From positions 4,836,001 through 4,900,000 of the forward strand of contig NC_008699.1 of the NCBI RefSeq assembly GCF_000015265.1: 64,000 nucleotides of DNA, given 5' to 3'. The notes under the pieces are model-generated. The model was not told the DNA's origin. It worked only from the letters and a program-made list of their open reading frames with translations, and ran no database searches. Below are positions 40,868 through 48,766 of this stretch, piece by piece. This DNA is from Nocardioides sp. JS614 (GTDB taxonomy: Bacteria; Actinomycetota; Actinomycetes; Propionibacteriales; Nocardioidaceae). Every line of letters begins with the position of its first letter. Position 1 is the stretch's first letter. The translations under genes were made by a program, and so were the position numbers.

Positions 40868-42700
40868 CTACTCGACCGTCACGCTCTTCGCCAGGTTGCG
40901 CGGCTTGTCGATGTCGTGGCCGAGGCGCAGCGCCGCGTGGTAGGCGAGCAGCTGGAGCGGGACCGTGAGCAGGATCGGGTCGAGCTCGCGCTCGTTGCGG
41001 GGTACGACGACCCGCTGCACCTCGGGTCGGTCCGCGAGGTCGCCGAGGTCGACGTCGTCGTGGGTCACGACGACCAGCGGGCCGCGGCGGGCCGCGATCT
41101 CGTGCAGGGCGCCCACGTTGCGGTCGGTGAGCTCGTCGGCCGGGACGATCGCGACGGTGGGCACCGTCTCGCAGATCAGCGCCAGCGGTCCGTGCTTGAG
41201 CTCGGAGGTCTGGTAGGCCTCCGCGTGCCGGTAGGAGATCTCCTTGAACTTCTGCGCGCCCTCGCGGGCGACCGGGTAGCCGCGCACCCGGCCCACGAAG
41301 AACAGGCTCTCCGCCTCGGCCAGCCGGCCGGCGAGCTCGGCGAGCGCGCCCTCCTGGGCCAACACCTCCTCGATCTGCCCGGGGAGCCGGGCAAGGCCGG
41401 CGATCAGCCGCCGCCCGTCGGCGATCGAGAGGTCGCGCACCCGGCCGAGCTGGAGGGCGAGCAGCGCGAAGCCGAGGAACATGTTCGTCAGTGCCTTCGT
41501 CGAGGCGACCGCGACCTCCGGTCCGGCGTGGAGGTAGATGCCCCCGTCGCACTCCCGCGCGATCGCGCTGCCGACCACGTTGACCAGGCCGACCACCCGG
41601 CCGCCCTTGCGCCGGATCTCCTGCACCGCGAGCAGGGTGTCGATGGTCTCCCCCGACTGGCTCACCGCGACGTAGAGCGTGTCCGGCTCGATGATCGGGT
41701 TGCGGTAGCGGAACTCGCTGGCCGCCTCCGCGTCCGCCGGGATCCGCGCCAGCTCCTCGACGAGCTCGGCCCCCATCTGGCCCACGTAGTAGGCCGAGCC
41801 GCAGCCGAGGATCTTGACCCGCCGGATCGCGCGGTTCTCCCGGGGGTCCAGGTTCAGCCCGCCGAGGTGGGCGGTCCCGAACCGCTCGTCGAGCCGGCCG
41901 CGCAGCACCCGCTCGGCGGCCGAGGGCTGCTCGAACATCTCCTTGCGCATGAACGAGTCGTGCTCGCCCGCGTCGTACGACGAGGGGTCGACGTCCAGCA
42001 CCGTGGCGGACTTCGCGGTCGCCGTGAGGTCCTGCCGGTAGGTCGTGAAGCCGGTCGCGGTCACGGTGGCCAGCTCGCCGTCGTCGAGGTGGGCGACCGT
42101 CGTGGTGTGCCGCACGATCGCGGCGAGGTCCGAGGCCACGAACATCTCGCGCTCCCCGACGCCCACGATCAGCGGACTGCCGTTGCGGGCGACGACGACC
42201 CGGTCGGGGAAGTCGACGTGCAGCACCGCGATCCCGTAGGTGCCCTCGATCGCGGCGAGCGCCTGGCTCACCTTGCCCTCGAGCGTGTCGGCGCTCGACC
42301 GTGCGACCAGGTGCGCGAGCACCTCGGTGTCGGTGTCGCTGACCAGGTCGACGCCCTCGTCGGCAAGACGGTGCCGGAGCGCCGCGGCGTTGTCGATGAT
42401 CCCGTTGTGCACCACCGACACCAGGCCCTTGGCGTCGCTGTGGGGATGCGCGTTGACGTCGTTGGCCGGGCCGTGGGTGGCCCAGCGGGTGTGCCCGATG
42501 CCGACCTTGCCGGCGAAGCGCTTGGGCAGGCTGTCGGCGAGGTCGCGCACGCGCCCGGCCCGCTTCGCGACCTTGATGCCGCTCCCCGCGAGCACCGCCA
42601 GGCCGGCCGAGTCGTAGCCCCGGTGCTCGAGGCGGGTCAGTCCCTCGACCAGGATCGGGGCGGCCTGCTGGGCACCGACGTATCCGACGATTCCGCACAT
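40868..42700 (-). CDS. glmS: glutamine-fructose-6-phosphate aminotransferase (isomerizing)
   Basis: 610 residues, the normal length. N-terminal class II amidotransferase domain with catalytic Cys2 (MCGIVGYVG), GIGHTRWATHG and VHNGIIDN; then two SIS sugar-isomerase domains (GCGSAYYVGQM, VAVSQSGETIDTLLAV, KEISYRHAEAYQTSELKHGPLALI) and the C-terminal KSVTVE. It makes glucosamine-6-phosphate from fructose-6-phosphate and glutamine, the entry to peptidoglycan precursors. A GAGAGGA ribosome binding site lies upstream of the ATG. No glmS ribozyme is expected in this phylum, and the 110-bp leader is too short and repeat-filled for one. Confidence 0.97.
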   Translation of the reverse strand: MCGIVGYVGAQQAAPILVEGLTRLEHRGYDSAGLAVLAGSGIKVAKRAGRVRDLADSLPKRFAGKVGIGHTRWATHGPANDVNAHPHSDAKGLVSVVHNGIIDNAAALRHRLADEGVDLVSDTDTEVLAHLVARSSADTLEGKVSQALAAIEGTYGIAVLHVDFPDRVVVARNGSPLIVGVGEREMFVASDLAAIVRHTTTVAHLDDGELATVTATGFTTYRQDLTATAKSATVLDVDPSSYDAGEHDSFMRKEMFEQPSAAERVLRGRLDERFGTAHLGGLNLDPRENRAIRRVKILGCGSAYYVGQMGAELVEELARIPADAEAASEFRYRNPIIEPDTLYVAVSQSGETIDTLLAVQEIRRKGGRVVGLVNVVGSAIARECDGGIYLHAGPEVAVASTKALTNMFLGFALLALQLGRVRDLSIADGRRLIAGLARLPGQIEEVLAQEGALAELAGRLAEAESLFFVGRVRGYPVAREGAQKFKEISYRHAEAYQTSELKHGPLALICETVPTVAIVPADELTDRNVGALHEIAARRGPLVVVTHDDVDLGDLADRPEVQRVVVPRNERELDPILLTVPLQLLAYHAALRLGHDIDKPRNLAKSVTVE

Positions 42701-42723
42701 GGTGGGCGTGTCCTCTCACTACT

Positions 42724-42783
42724 GGGTCTCGACACGCCGGTCGCGACCTCGGTTCCTCGGTCGCGCGGCTCGCTCGACCACCA
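42724..42783. repeat. REP-like GC-rich imperfect palindrome
   Basis: GGTCTCGACACGCC at the left and GGCTCGCTCGACCACC at the right flank an inner GGTCGCGACC-type symmetry. Similar TGGTCGAG...CTCGACCA sequences recur in Nocardioides-type genomes. It fills most of the gap between glmS and the small gene at 42811. Confidence 0.6.
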
Positions 42784-42810
42784 TCAGCGGGTCCGCTGAC
42801 GCGTCCCCGC

Positions 42811-43098
42811 TCACCCGTAGACGAGTCGGCGCAGCTGGCGCGCCGTGAGCGCGGGAGCGGCGACCACCCGGTGGGCGAGCTCCTCGGCGATCAGCGCGAA
42901 GATCTCGTCGTTCTTCGCGCCGTAGGTCTTCAGGTGGGCGTGCCGGCGCTGCACGTAGTGCGCCACGGTCTCGGCGTGGAACGCGACCACGTCCTCGACG
43001 ACGCGGGCCGCCTCCCCCACCGAGAGCCCGGTGCTGGCCGCGATCCGGCCGACCAGCTCCGGGTCCGGAGACCGTGGCGAGGCAGTCGATCCGGACAC
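42811..43098 (-). CDS. small helical protein upstream of glmS, unknown function
   Basis: 95 residues from GTG at 43098. It is all helix: PELVGRIAASTGLSVGEAARVVEDVVAF, then HAETVAHYVQRRHAHLKTYGAKNDEIFALIAEELAHRVVAAP, ending LTARQLRRLVYG. The evenly spaced charged and hydrophobic residues and the RQLRR ending recall small DNA-associated proteins, but there is no motif I can name. The frame could extend upstream, but that would pass through the palindrome at 43134-43163, so the GTG is preferred. Same strand as glmS, 110 bp upstream of it. Confidence 0.65.
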   Translation of the reverse strand: MSGSTASPRSPDPELVGRIAASTGLSVGEAARVVEDVVAFHAETVAHYVQRRHAHLKTYGAKNDEIFALIAEELAHRVVAAPALTARQLRRLVYG

Positions 43099-43133
43099 GG
43101 CAAGAATCCTGCGTGCGCACGACCGCAATTGGC

Positions 43134-43163
43134 AAGTTCCTGCCCGACATCGGGCAGGAACTT
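43134..43163. repeat. perfect 14-bp-arm inverted repeat
   Basis: AAGTTCCTGCCCGA (43134-43147), CA, then its complement (43150-43163). It lies 36 bp upstream of the small gene at 42811-43098 and within a 251-bp space before the divergent small ORF. The AAGTTCC/GGAACTT arms recall the spacer of the composite repeat family, so it may be a distant relative or an operator. Confidence 0.65.
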
Positions 43164-43349
43164 CCAGTACGCCGGGTTCCCGGTTGGTCCACGGGACCAC
43201 CGTGAAGGGCTCGGGTGGAGCGTGCGGCTCGAGCCACGCCGGGAGAACATCCCTCGAGTGGGGGACAGGGGCCCGAATTCGCCGGTTTGGTGACACCCGG
43301 GTGGAACTGGGCTACCCTAGGTGAACAGAAGATGAACGAAAGGCGTCCG

Positions 43350-43487
43350 ATGACCAACACCACGATGACCAACAGCCTGGTGCAGACCTGGGTGCCGGTG
43401 ACCGACGCGGACGGACGCACCCATCTCGAGGCCCGGTGGACCCCGGCGCATGCCGGCGCACCTGTTCAGGCGCCGCACGCCGCCTGA
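43350..43487 (+). CDS. 45-residue conserved-looking small protein
   Basis: MTNTTMTNSLVQTWVPVTD begins a 45-residue protein continuing with DGRTHLEARWTPAH and ending in APHAA. AAAGG lies 7-12 nt upstream, and a very strong terminator follows the stop by 17 bp. A plausible promoter lies before it (TGACAC at 43291-43296, TACCCT at 43313-43318), so this is a complete tiny transcription unit. The VQTWVPVTDxxGRTxLEARW core looks familiar from other actinobacterial small proteins, though I cannot name a function. An earlier ATG at 43332 adds 6 residues. Confidence 0.7.
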   Translation: MTNTTMTNSLVQTWVPVTDADGRTHLEARWTPAHAGAPVQAPHAA

Positions 43488-43504
43488 CCACGCCCAGCCC
43501 GCTT

Positions 43505-43546
43505 CGGTCGGCCCGCCAGCACGCCTGGCGGGCCGACCGGCATTTT
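43505..43546 (+). terminator. strong intrinsic terminator
   Basis: CGGTCGGCCCGCCAG (43505-43519), loop CACGC, perfect 15-bp complement (43525-43539), then GCATTTT. It ends the small-protein unit at 43350-43487 and shields the YceI operator just downstream. Confidence 0.88.
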
Positions 43547-43593
43547 CGGCCCCCCTCGCCGAGACGTACCGACGAAAGCGTCGGGTACCGGGA

Positions 43594-43619
43594 ATGAATC
43601 GGACCACGGTCCGGTTCAT
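43594..43619. promoter_or_regulatory. 26-bp palindromic operator upstream of yceI
   Basis: ATGAATCGGACC (43594-43605), AC, GGTCCGGTTCAT (43608-43619); 11 of 12 positions pair. It lies about 50 bp upstream of the yceI start with no regulator gene adjacent. The symmetry suggests a MarR- or TetR-type dimer site. Confidence 0.6.
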
Positions 43620-43667
43620 AGTGGTCAAAGGTTCAACCAATCGACCCGTCCCGCGAGGAGTCAGCAC

Positions 43668-44258
43668 ATGTCGTTCTTCAACCGCTCGTCCGCCGAGGCC
43701 TTCGACGCCCCGACCGCCGCCGTCGAGGACATCTCCGGCGACTACACGATCGACCCGACCCACACCCGGATCGGCTTCAGCACCCGGCACGCGATGGTGA
43801 CCACGGTCCGCGGCCAGTTCAGCGAGTTCAACGGCACCGCCCACGTCGACACCGCCAACCCGGAGAACTCCCGCGTCGAGCTGGTCATCCAGACCGCGAG
43901 CATCGACACCGGCGTGGCCGACCGCGACGCCCACCTGCGCTCGGCGGACTTCTTCGACGCCGACCAGAACAAGGAGATCACCTTCGTCTCCACGAAGGTC
44001 GAGCGCGGCGGCGACGACTGGGTCATCACCGGCGACCTGACCATCAAGGGCGTCACCAAGCCGGTCACCGTGGCGTTCGAGCCCACCGGCTCCGCACGCG
44101 ACCCGTTCGGCAACCTGCGCATCGGCTTCGAGGGCGGCTCCGCCATCAACCGCAAGGACTGGGGCCTGACCTGGAACGCCGCCCTCGAGACCGGCGGCGT
44201 CCTGGTCTCGGAGAAGGTCAAGCTCGAGTTCGACGTCTCCGCGATCCGGAACGCCTGA
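43668..44258 (+). CDS. YceI-family lipocalin-like protein
   Basis: 196 residues. YceI domain: SGDYTIDPTHTRIGFSTRHAMVTTVRGQFSEFNGTAHVD, ADFFDADQNKEITFVST, GDLTIKGVTKPVTVAFE and NRKDWGLTWNAALETGGVLVSEKVKLEFDV. The fold is an 8-stranded barrel that binds isoprenoid lipids in structurally known members. No signal peptide is seen, so it is probably cytoplasmic, in contrast to the periplasmic proteobacterial form. GAGGAG precedes the ATG by about 8 nt. Single-gene unit between a palindromic operator and a terminator hairpin. Confidence 0.93.
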   Translation: MSFFNRSSAEAFDAPTAAVEDISGDYTIDPTHTRIGFSTRHAMVTTVRGQFSEFNGTAHVDTANPENSRVELVIQTASIDTGVADRDAHLRSADFFDADQNKEITFVSTKVERGGDDWVITGDLTIKGVTKPVTVAFEPTGSARDPFGNLRIGFEGGSAINRKDWGLTWNAALETGGVLVSEKVKLEFDVSAIRNA

Positions 44259-44314
44259 GCCCACCAGCACCACCCCGCGCCACCGGACTGGTCTCGACCG
44301 GTCCGCCGCGCCAC

Positions 44315-44346
44315 GACGGGGCCGCCGGAAACTCGGCGGCCCCGTC
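44315..44346 (+). terminator. hairpin after yceI
   Basis: GACGGGGCCGCC (44315-44326), then the complement GGCGGCCCCGTC (44335-44346), extendable by one pair over a 6-nt loop. It lies 57 bp after the yceI stop and 18 bp before the GNAT start. Confidence 0.7.
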
Positions 44347-44363
44347 TCGCATCTCCTGCTTCG

Positions 44364-45290
44364 ATGTCCCCCGTGCCCGCACCCCTCGAGCTCCCCGCAG
44401 ACCTGTCCGCCCGGCCGCTCGTCATGTCCGACGCACGCGCCGTCTTCGAGGTGATGGCCGCCCAGGAGGCCCATGACACCGGGGAGGTGGCCATCGAGGA
44501 GGCCGACATCCTGGGTGACTGGGGACGCCCGTCGTACGACGTGAGCGCGGGCACTGTCGGCGTCCTGGACGGCGAGCGCCTCGTCGCCTACGCCGAGCTG
44601 ATGGGCGCCGACCGCGGCGACGCAGCCGTCCACCCGGACTACCGGGGCCGCGGGATCGGCACCGCGCTCGCCGGCTGGATGCAGGCCAAGGCGCGTGCGG
44701 CCGGCTCGGAGGTGATCGGCATGCCGGTGCCCCGGGGCTCGGCCGGCGACCGCCTGCTCAGCGCGCTCGGCTACCACGTGCGCTGGGAGAGCTGGGCGCT
44801 GCGGCTGCCCGCCGACGCACAGATCCCGCCGCGCGACCTGCCGTCCGGATACACCCTCCGCGAAGCAACGCCCGCCGACCACGAGGCGTGCTGGACCGTG
44901 ATCGAGGACGCCTTCCTGGAGTGGTCGGAGCGGGACCGGATGCCGCTGGCCGACTGGCTGGCGACGGTGGTCGGGCGCCCCGGCTTCGAGCCGTGGAACC
45001 TGCGCGTCGTCACCGACCCGACGGGCGAGGTCGTGGGTGCCACCCAGGTCTTCCTCTCCGGCGAGGAGCGCGCCCGGGAGGGCTACGTGAACAAGGTCGC
45101 GACCCGCCGCGACCAGCGCGGCCGGGGCATCGCCCAGGCGATGCTGGTCGACGCGTTCGCGACGGCCCGGGCCCACGGCGCCGTGGGCGCCGGCCTCGAC
45201 ACCGACTCCCGCACCGGGGCGCTGAGCCTCTACGAGAAGGTGGGGATGGTCGTCTCGTCGACCTGGGTCAACCGCGCCATCCGCGTCTGA
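44364..45290 (+). CDS. tandem GNAT acetyltransferase
   Basis: 308 residues with two GNAT domains. The first has the acetyl-CoA loop in AAVHPDYRGRGIGTALAGW (about 90-110); the second has KVATRRDQRGRGIAQAMLVDAF and the C-terminal SLYEKVGM (about 235-300). The double arrangement resembles mycothiol synthase MshD, but GNAT pairs are common and nothing here identifies mycothiol, so I only call an N-acetyltransferase. Converges closely (12 bp) on the acyl-CoA dehydrogenase gene with no terminator between. Confidence 0.87.
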   Translation: MSPVPAPLELPADLSARPLVMSDARAVFEVMAAQEAHDTGEVAIEEADILGDWGRPSYDVSAGTVGVLDGERLVAYAELMGADRGDAAVHPDYRGRGIGTALAGWMQAKARAAGSEVIGMPVPRGSAGDRLLSALGYHVRWESWALRLPADAQIPPRDLPSGYTLREATPADHEACWTVIEDAFLEWSERDRMPLADWLATVVGRPGFEPWNLRVVTDPTGEVVGATQVFLSGEERAREGYVNKVATRRDQRGRGIAQAMLVDAFATARAHGAVGAGLDTDSRTGALSLYEKVGMVVSSTWVNRAIRV

Positions 45291-45302
45291 CCGCTCGCCG
45301 CG

Positions 45303-46520
45303 TCAGCGGATCGGCGCCCCGGAGATGGACCGGGCGATGACCAGGCGCTGGATCTCCGAGGTCCCCTCGAAGATCGTGTAGATCTTGGCGTCGCGGGCCA
45401 TCCGCTCGACGGGGTACTCGCGGGTGAAGCCGTTGCCGCCGAGGATCTGCATCGCCTGGCCGGTGACCCGCACGGCGGTCTCACCGGCGAACAGCTTGGA
45501 CATCGACCCCTCGGCCTGCTCGAAGCGCTTGCCCTGCCGGGCCATCCAGGCCGCGCGCCACACCAGCAGCCGCGACGCCTCGATCGAGGTGGCCATGTCG
45601 GCGAGGGTGAAGGCGATCGCCTGGTTCTCGATGATCGCCCTTCCGAACTGCTCGCGGGTCTTCGCGTAGTCCAAGGCCACCTCGTACGCCGCGCGGGCGA
45701 TGCCGATCGCCTGCGCACCCACCGCCGGCCGGGTGCGCTCGAAGGTCGCCATCGAGGCGTTCGAGGACCCGGCGCTGCGGGCACCCTCACGGGCCCGGGC
45801 CAGCCGGGCGTCCAGCTTCTCCTTGCCGCCGAGCAGGCAGCGGCCGGGCACCCGCACCTGGTCGAGCACCACCTCGGCGGTGTGCGAGGCGCGGATCCCG
45901 TGCTTGTGGAACTTCTGGCCCTGGCTGAGCCCCTTGGTGCCGGGCGGGACGACGAAGCTGGCCTGGCCGCGGGTGCGCAGCTCGGGATCGACCACGGCGG
46001 TCACCACGTGGACGTCCGCGATGCCGCCGTTGGTCGCCCAGGTCTTGGTGCCGTTGAGGACCCACTCGTCGCCTGCTTCGTCGTACGTCGCGCGGGTGCG
46101 CATCGCGCCCACGTCGGAGCCGGCATCGGGCTCGGAGGAGCAGAACGCGCCGAGCTTGAGGTCACCGGGAGCGCCGTACATGGCGGGGATCCACTCCGCG
46201 ACCTGCTCGTCGGTGCCGTTGGCGCGTACGCCGGCGGCCGCCAGGGACGTGCCGACGATCGAGAGCCCGATCCCGGCGTCGCCCCAGAACAGCTCCTCCA
46301 TCGTGATCGGGAAGCCGAGCCCGGTCTCGTCGAGCGCCTGGGTGACGATGAAGTCGACCGAGTAGAGGCCGACCTTCGCGGCCTCCTCGACCACCGGCCA
46401 CGGGAACTCCTCCCGCTCGTCCCACTCGGCAGCGGCCGGGCGCACCACCTCCTCGGCGAAGTCGTGCACCCAGGTGCGCAGGTCGAGGTGGTCCTGGTCG
46501 AGCTCGAAGGACGGCGTCAC
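45303..46520 (-). CDS. acyl-CoA dehydrogenase
   Basis: 405 residues from a GTG at 46520. Family blocks: GLGFPITMEELFWGDAGIGLS, FCSSEPDAGSDVGAMRTRA (FAD/substrate), NGTKTWATNGGIADV (the ACAD signature), ARAAYEVALDYAKTREQFG, QILGGNGFTREYPVERMARDAKIYTIFEGTSEIQRL. The IYTIFEGTSEIQ ending is intact. It oxidises acyl-CoA to enoyl-CoA with electron-transfer flavoprotein as acceptor; chain length is unknown. A more upstream ATG (46571) is rejected, because it lies within the 50-bp palindrome. Confidence 0.93.
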   Translation of the reverse strand: MTPSFELDQDHLDLRTWVHDFAEEVVRPAAAEWDEREEFPWPVVEEAAKVGLYSVDFIVTQALDETGLGFPITMEELFWGDAGIGLSIVGTSLAAAGVRANGTDEQVAEWIPAMYGAPGDLKLGAFCSSEPDAGSDVGAMRTRATYDEAGDEWVLNGTKTWATNGGIADVHVVTAVVDPELRTRGQASFVVPPGTKGLSQGQKFHKHGIRASHTAEVVLDQVRVPGRCLLGGKEKLDARLARAREGARSAGSSNASMATFERTRPAVGAQAIGIARAAYEVALDYAKTREQFGRAIIENQAIAFTLADMATSIEASRLLVWRAAWMARQGKRFEQAEGSMSKLFAGETAVRVTGQAMQILGGNGFTREYPVERMARDAKIYTIFEGTSEIQRLVIARSISGAPIR

Positions 46521-46545
46521 GCGCGGCACGTTACCGACCCGTGCA

Positions 46546-46595
46546 GGGTCGTGTGCCCGAGAACGCGCCATGGCGCGTGCTCAGGCACACGACCC
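46546..46595. repeat. 50-bp near-perfect palindrome, copy 1
   Basis: The outer arms are GGGTCGTGTGCC and its complement; the centre is the 16-bp perfect palindrome ACGCGCCATGGCGCGT (46563-46578). It begins 5 bp after the symporter stop (minus strand) and 26 bp upstream of the acyl-CoA dehydrogenase start. An almost identical copy is at 58687-58736. Confidence 0.9.
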
Positions 46596-46599
46596 GCCC

Positions 46600-48243
46600 T
46601 CAGGCGCGGACGCTCTCGTGCGGCTCGAGCTCCGACTCCACGCCGGGGTCGCCGACGTCGGCGTGGTAGTCCTGCGCACGGGTCTGGTCCACGCCCTCGG
46701 CCACATCGAGCGCACGGAAGACCACCGTGAGCACGATCGCGACCAGCAGATTGGCGAGGAACGCGATCAGCGCAATGTAGAACTTCGTCTCGGTGCCCGG
46801 GAAGTTCACGAGCGGCCCGCCGAAGTGTTCCTGGACAGGCGAGGAGACGCCGTACGCGAGCCAGGTGCCCCACGCCATGCCGACCGCCCAGCCCGCGAAC
46901 AGCGCCCACCGGTGCATCCAGCGGGTGTACAGCCCGATCACGATGGCCGGCAGGGTCTGCAGGATCCACACGCCGCCGAGGAGCTGGAGGTTGATCGCGA
47001 ACGAGTTGGAGAGCGCGAGCACGAACACCAGCGCGCCGAACTTCACCAGCAGCGAGGCGACCTTGCTCTGCTTGGCCTCCTGGGCGTGCGTGGCGTCACG
47101 GTTGATGAACGCCTTGTAGATGTTGCGGGTCCACAGGTTGGCGGCGGCGATCGACATGATCGCGGCCGGCACCAGCGCGCCGATCACGATCGCGGCGAAG
47201 GCGACCCCGGCGAACCAGGGGCTGAACTCGTTCTCGAACAGCTGCGGCACCGACTGCTGCGGGTTCTCGACCTTCACCCCGGCGGCGATGGCCACGAAGC
47301 CGAGCAGGGCCAGCAGCCCCAGCAGGAACGAGTACGCCGGCAGCAGGGCCGCGTTGCGCCGGATCACCGACCGGCTGCGGGTCGAGAGCACGCCGGTCAC
47401 CGAGTGCGGGTACATGAACAGCGCCAGCGCCGAGCCGAGGGCCAGCGAGGCGTAGGCCCACTGCGCCGGACCGGGCGGCATCGTCCCCTTGGGCGCGGCG
47501 TCGCCGGCCGCGATGGCGTCGGCGTTGTCGGCGTTGAACGAGCTGAAGCTGTCGTTGACGGTCGAGAAGATGTGCTCCCAGCCGCCGAGCTGCGAGGGCA
47601 GGTAGACGACCGCCACGATGATCACCAGGTAGATCAGGGTGTCCTTGACGAACGCGATCAGCGCGGGCGCGCGCAGCCCGCTGGAGTAGGTGTAGGCGGC
47701 CAGGACCACGAAGGCGAGCAGCAGCGGGAAGTCCTTGACCAGCCAGTTGTCGCTGTCGGTGCCGAGGCCCATCACCTCGAGCACCACCTGCATGCCGACG
47801 AGCTGCAGCGCGATGTACGGCATCGTCGCGAGGATCCCGGTCAGCGCGACGGCCAGCGCCAGCGGCCGGCTGTCGTAGCGGCCCTGGACGAAGTCGGCCG
47901 GGGTGACGTACCCGTGCCGGTGGCTCACCGACCACAGCCGGGGCAGGAACACGAAGATCAGCGGGTAGACGACGATCGTGTACGGGACCGCGAAGAACCC
48001 GACCGCGCTGCCGGCGTACAGCGTCGCGGGCACGGCGATGAAGGTGTACGCCGTGTAGATGTCGCCGCCGATGAGGAACCAGGCGATGAAGGTGCCGAAG
48101 CCGCGGCCGCCGAGACCCCATTCGTCCAGGCTGTCGAGCGACTGCGCGCGGCGCCAGCGGGCGGCGGCGAACCCGAGGACCGTGACCAGGAGGAACAAGA
48201 AGACGAAGACGCCGAGGACGACGCCGTTGACGTCCGCGATCAC
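46600..48243 (-). CDS. sodium:solute symporter (monocarboxylate-type, SSS family)
   Basis: 547 residues, about 13 membrane helices. The start VVLGVFVFLFLLVTVLGFAA, the LGGRGFGTFIAWFLIGGDIYTAYTFIAVPATLY region, HGYVTPADFVQGRYDSR and LFMYPHSVTGVLSTRSRSVIRRN fit the MctP/MctC-like branch that carries acetate, pyruvate or propionate with Na+ or H+. The GTG start overlaps the stop of the DUF3311 gene (GTGA), the usual two-gene arrangement for this symporter type. A CRP-like site stands ahead of the pair. The exact acid carried cannot be read. Confidence 0.92.
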   Translation of the reverse strand: MIADVNGVVLGVFVFLFLLVTVLGFAAARWRRAQSLDSLDEWGLGGRGFGTFIAWFLIGGDIYTAYTFIAVPATLYAGSAVGFFAVPYTIVVYPLIFVFLPRLWSVSHRHGYVTPADFVQGRYDSRPLALAVALTGILATMPYIALQLVGMQVVLEVMGLGTDSDNWLVKDFPLLLAFVVLAAYTYSSGLRAPALIAFVKDTLIYLVIIVAVVYLPSQLGGWEHIFSTVNDSFSSFNADNADAIAAGDAAPKGTMPPGPAQWAYASLALGSALALFMYPHSVTGVLSTRSRSVIRRNAALLPAYSFLLGLLALLGFVAIAAGVKVENPQQSVPQLFENEFSPWFAGVAFAAIVIGALVPAAIMSIAAANLWTRNIYKAFINRDATHAQEAKQSKVASLLVKFGALVFVLALSNSFAINLQLLGGVWILQTLPAIVIGLYTRWMHRWALFAGWAVGMAWGTWLAYGVSSPVQEHFGGPLVNFPGTETKFYIALIAFLANLLVAIVLTVVFRALDVAEGVDQTRAQDYHADVGDPGVESELEPHESVRA

Positions 48244-48551
48244 CGCGGCTCACCGTCCCGGCTCGCGGCGGTGCCGTCCGGCTCCGGCGGGAGGCCGTGC
48301 GCCAGGCGATGGGCGCGGTCGGCGCCGGTGGCGACGAGGTACGCCGGCACGGTCAGCGTGACCGCGCCCACGATCAGCAGGAACTGGAACCAGTAGTAGA
48401 ACGGGAAGCCCAGGAAGCTCGGGTCCTCGCGGTCGTAGAGCGGCACCCACAACGGCAGCACCACCGCCGGCGCGAGCAGCGCGGCGACGATCAGCCACCG
48501 GCCGCGGGGGACGCTGCGGCGATCGGCCGGACGGCGGGGGACGTCGGACAT
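48240..48551 (-). CDS. DUF3311 small membrane protein, symporter partner
   Basis: 103 residues with two helices: LIVAALLAPAVVLPLWVPLY and FYYWFQFLLIVGAVTLTVPAYLV, separated by the signature DREDPSFLGFPFYYWFQF, which defines DUF3311. It is found next to SSS symporters and probably is a small accessory subunit; direct evidence is lacking. GGAGGTG lies about 6 nt upstream of the ATG, making this the first gene of the operon with the symporter. Confidence 0.9.
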   Translation of the reverse strand: MSDVPRRPADRRSVPRGRWLIVAALLAPAVVLPLWVPLYDREDPSFLGFPFYYWFQFLLIVGAVTLTVPAYLVATGADRAHRLAHGLPPEPDGTAASRDGEPR

Positions 48552-48577
48552 GAGGCACCTCCGAGATAGGTGACGGT

Positions 48578-48593
48578 TGTGACCGCGGTCACC
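48578..48593. promoter_or_regulatory. CRP/GlxR-like operator upstream of the carboxylate symporter
   Basis: TGTGA-N6-TCACC, matching the CRP-family consensus TGTGA-N6-TCACA at 9 of 10 specified positions. Its core GTGACCGCGGTCAC (48579-48592) is a perfect palindrome. It is 27 bp upstream of the DUF3311 start. Binding by a CRP-like factor is inferred. Confidence 0.6.
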
Positions 48594-48704
48594 CTATTCC
48601 CTACCCACTTGTCGGCGTGCTGACGCACGCGAGCACCCGGACCTCACCGGGCGGGCTGCACTCCTGTCGTGTACAGGTCCGCCCGGTGGGGGGCTCCGGG
48701 TATG

Positions 48705-48738
48705 CCCGAGCCCGCCCCGTTCACGGGACGGGCTCGGG
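48705..48738 (-). terminator. GC-rich hairpin after the secreted-protein gene
   Basis: Sixteen-bp arms (48705-48720 and 48723-48738) with one mismatch and a very short loop, 29 bp downstream of the stop of the secreted protein. There is no T-run. The rest of the 48552-48766 gap holds only the CRP-like site. Confidence 0.65.
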
Positions 48739-48766
48739 TCAGGTGTTCACCTCTGTGCAGGAACTG

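Noticed and set aside
42701..42810. glmS ribozyme in the glmS leader
   Set aside because: The 110-bp leader is mostly a REP-like palindrome, with no recognisable ribozyme core, and glmS ribozymes are known from Firmicutes-type genomes.
46521..46571. Upstream ATG extension of the acyl-CoA dehydrogenase (MARSRAHD...)
   Set aside because: That ATG is the centre of a 50-bp palindrome also present at 58.7 kb, and the extra residues are not like the family. The same palindrome also gives misleading translations near 58.7 kb.
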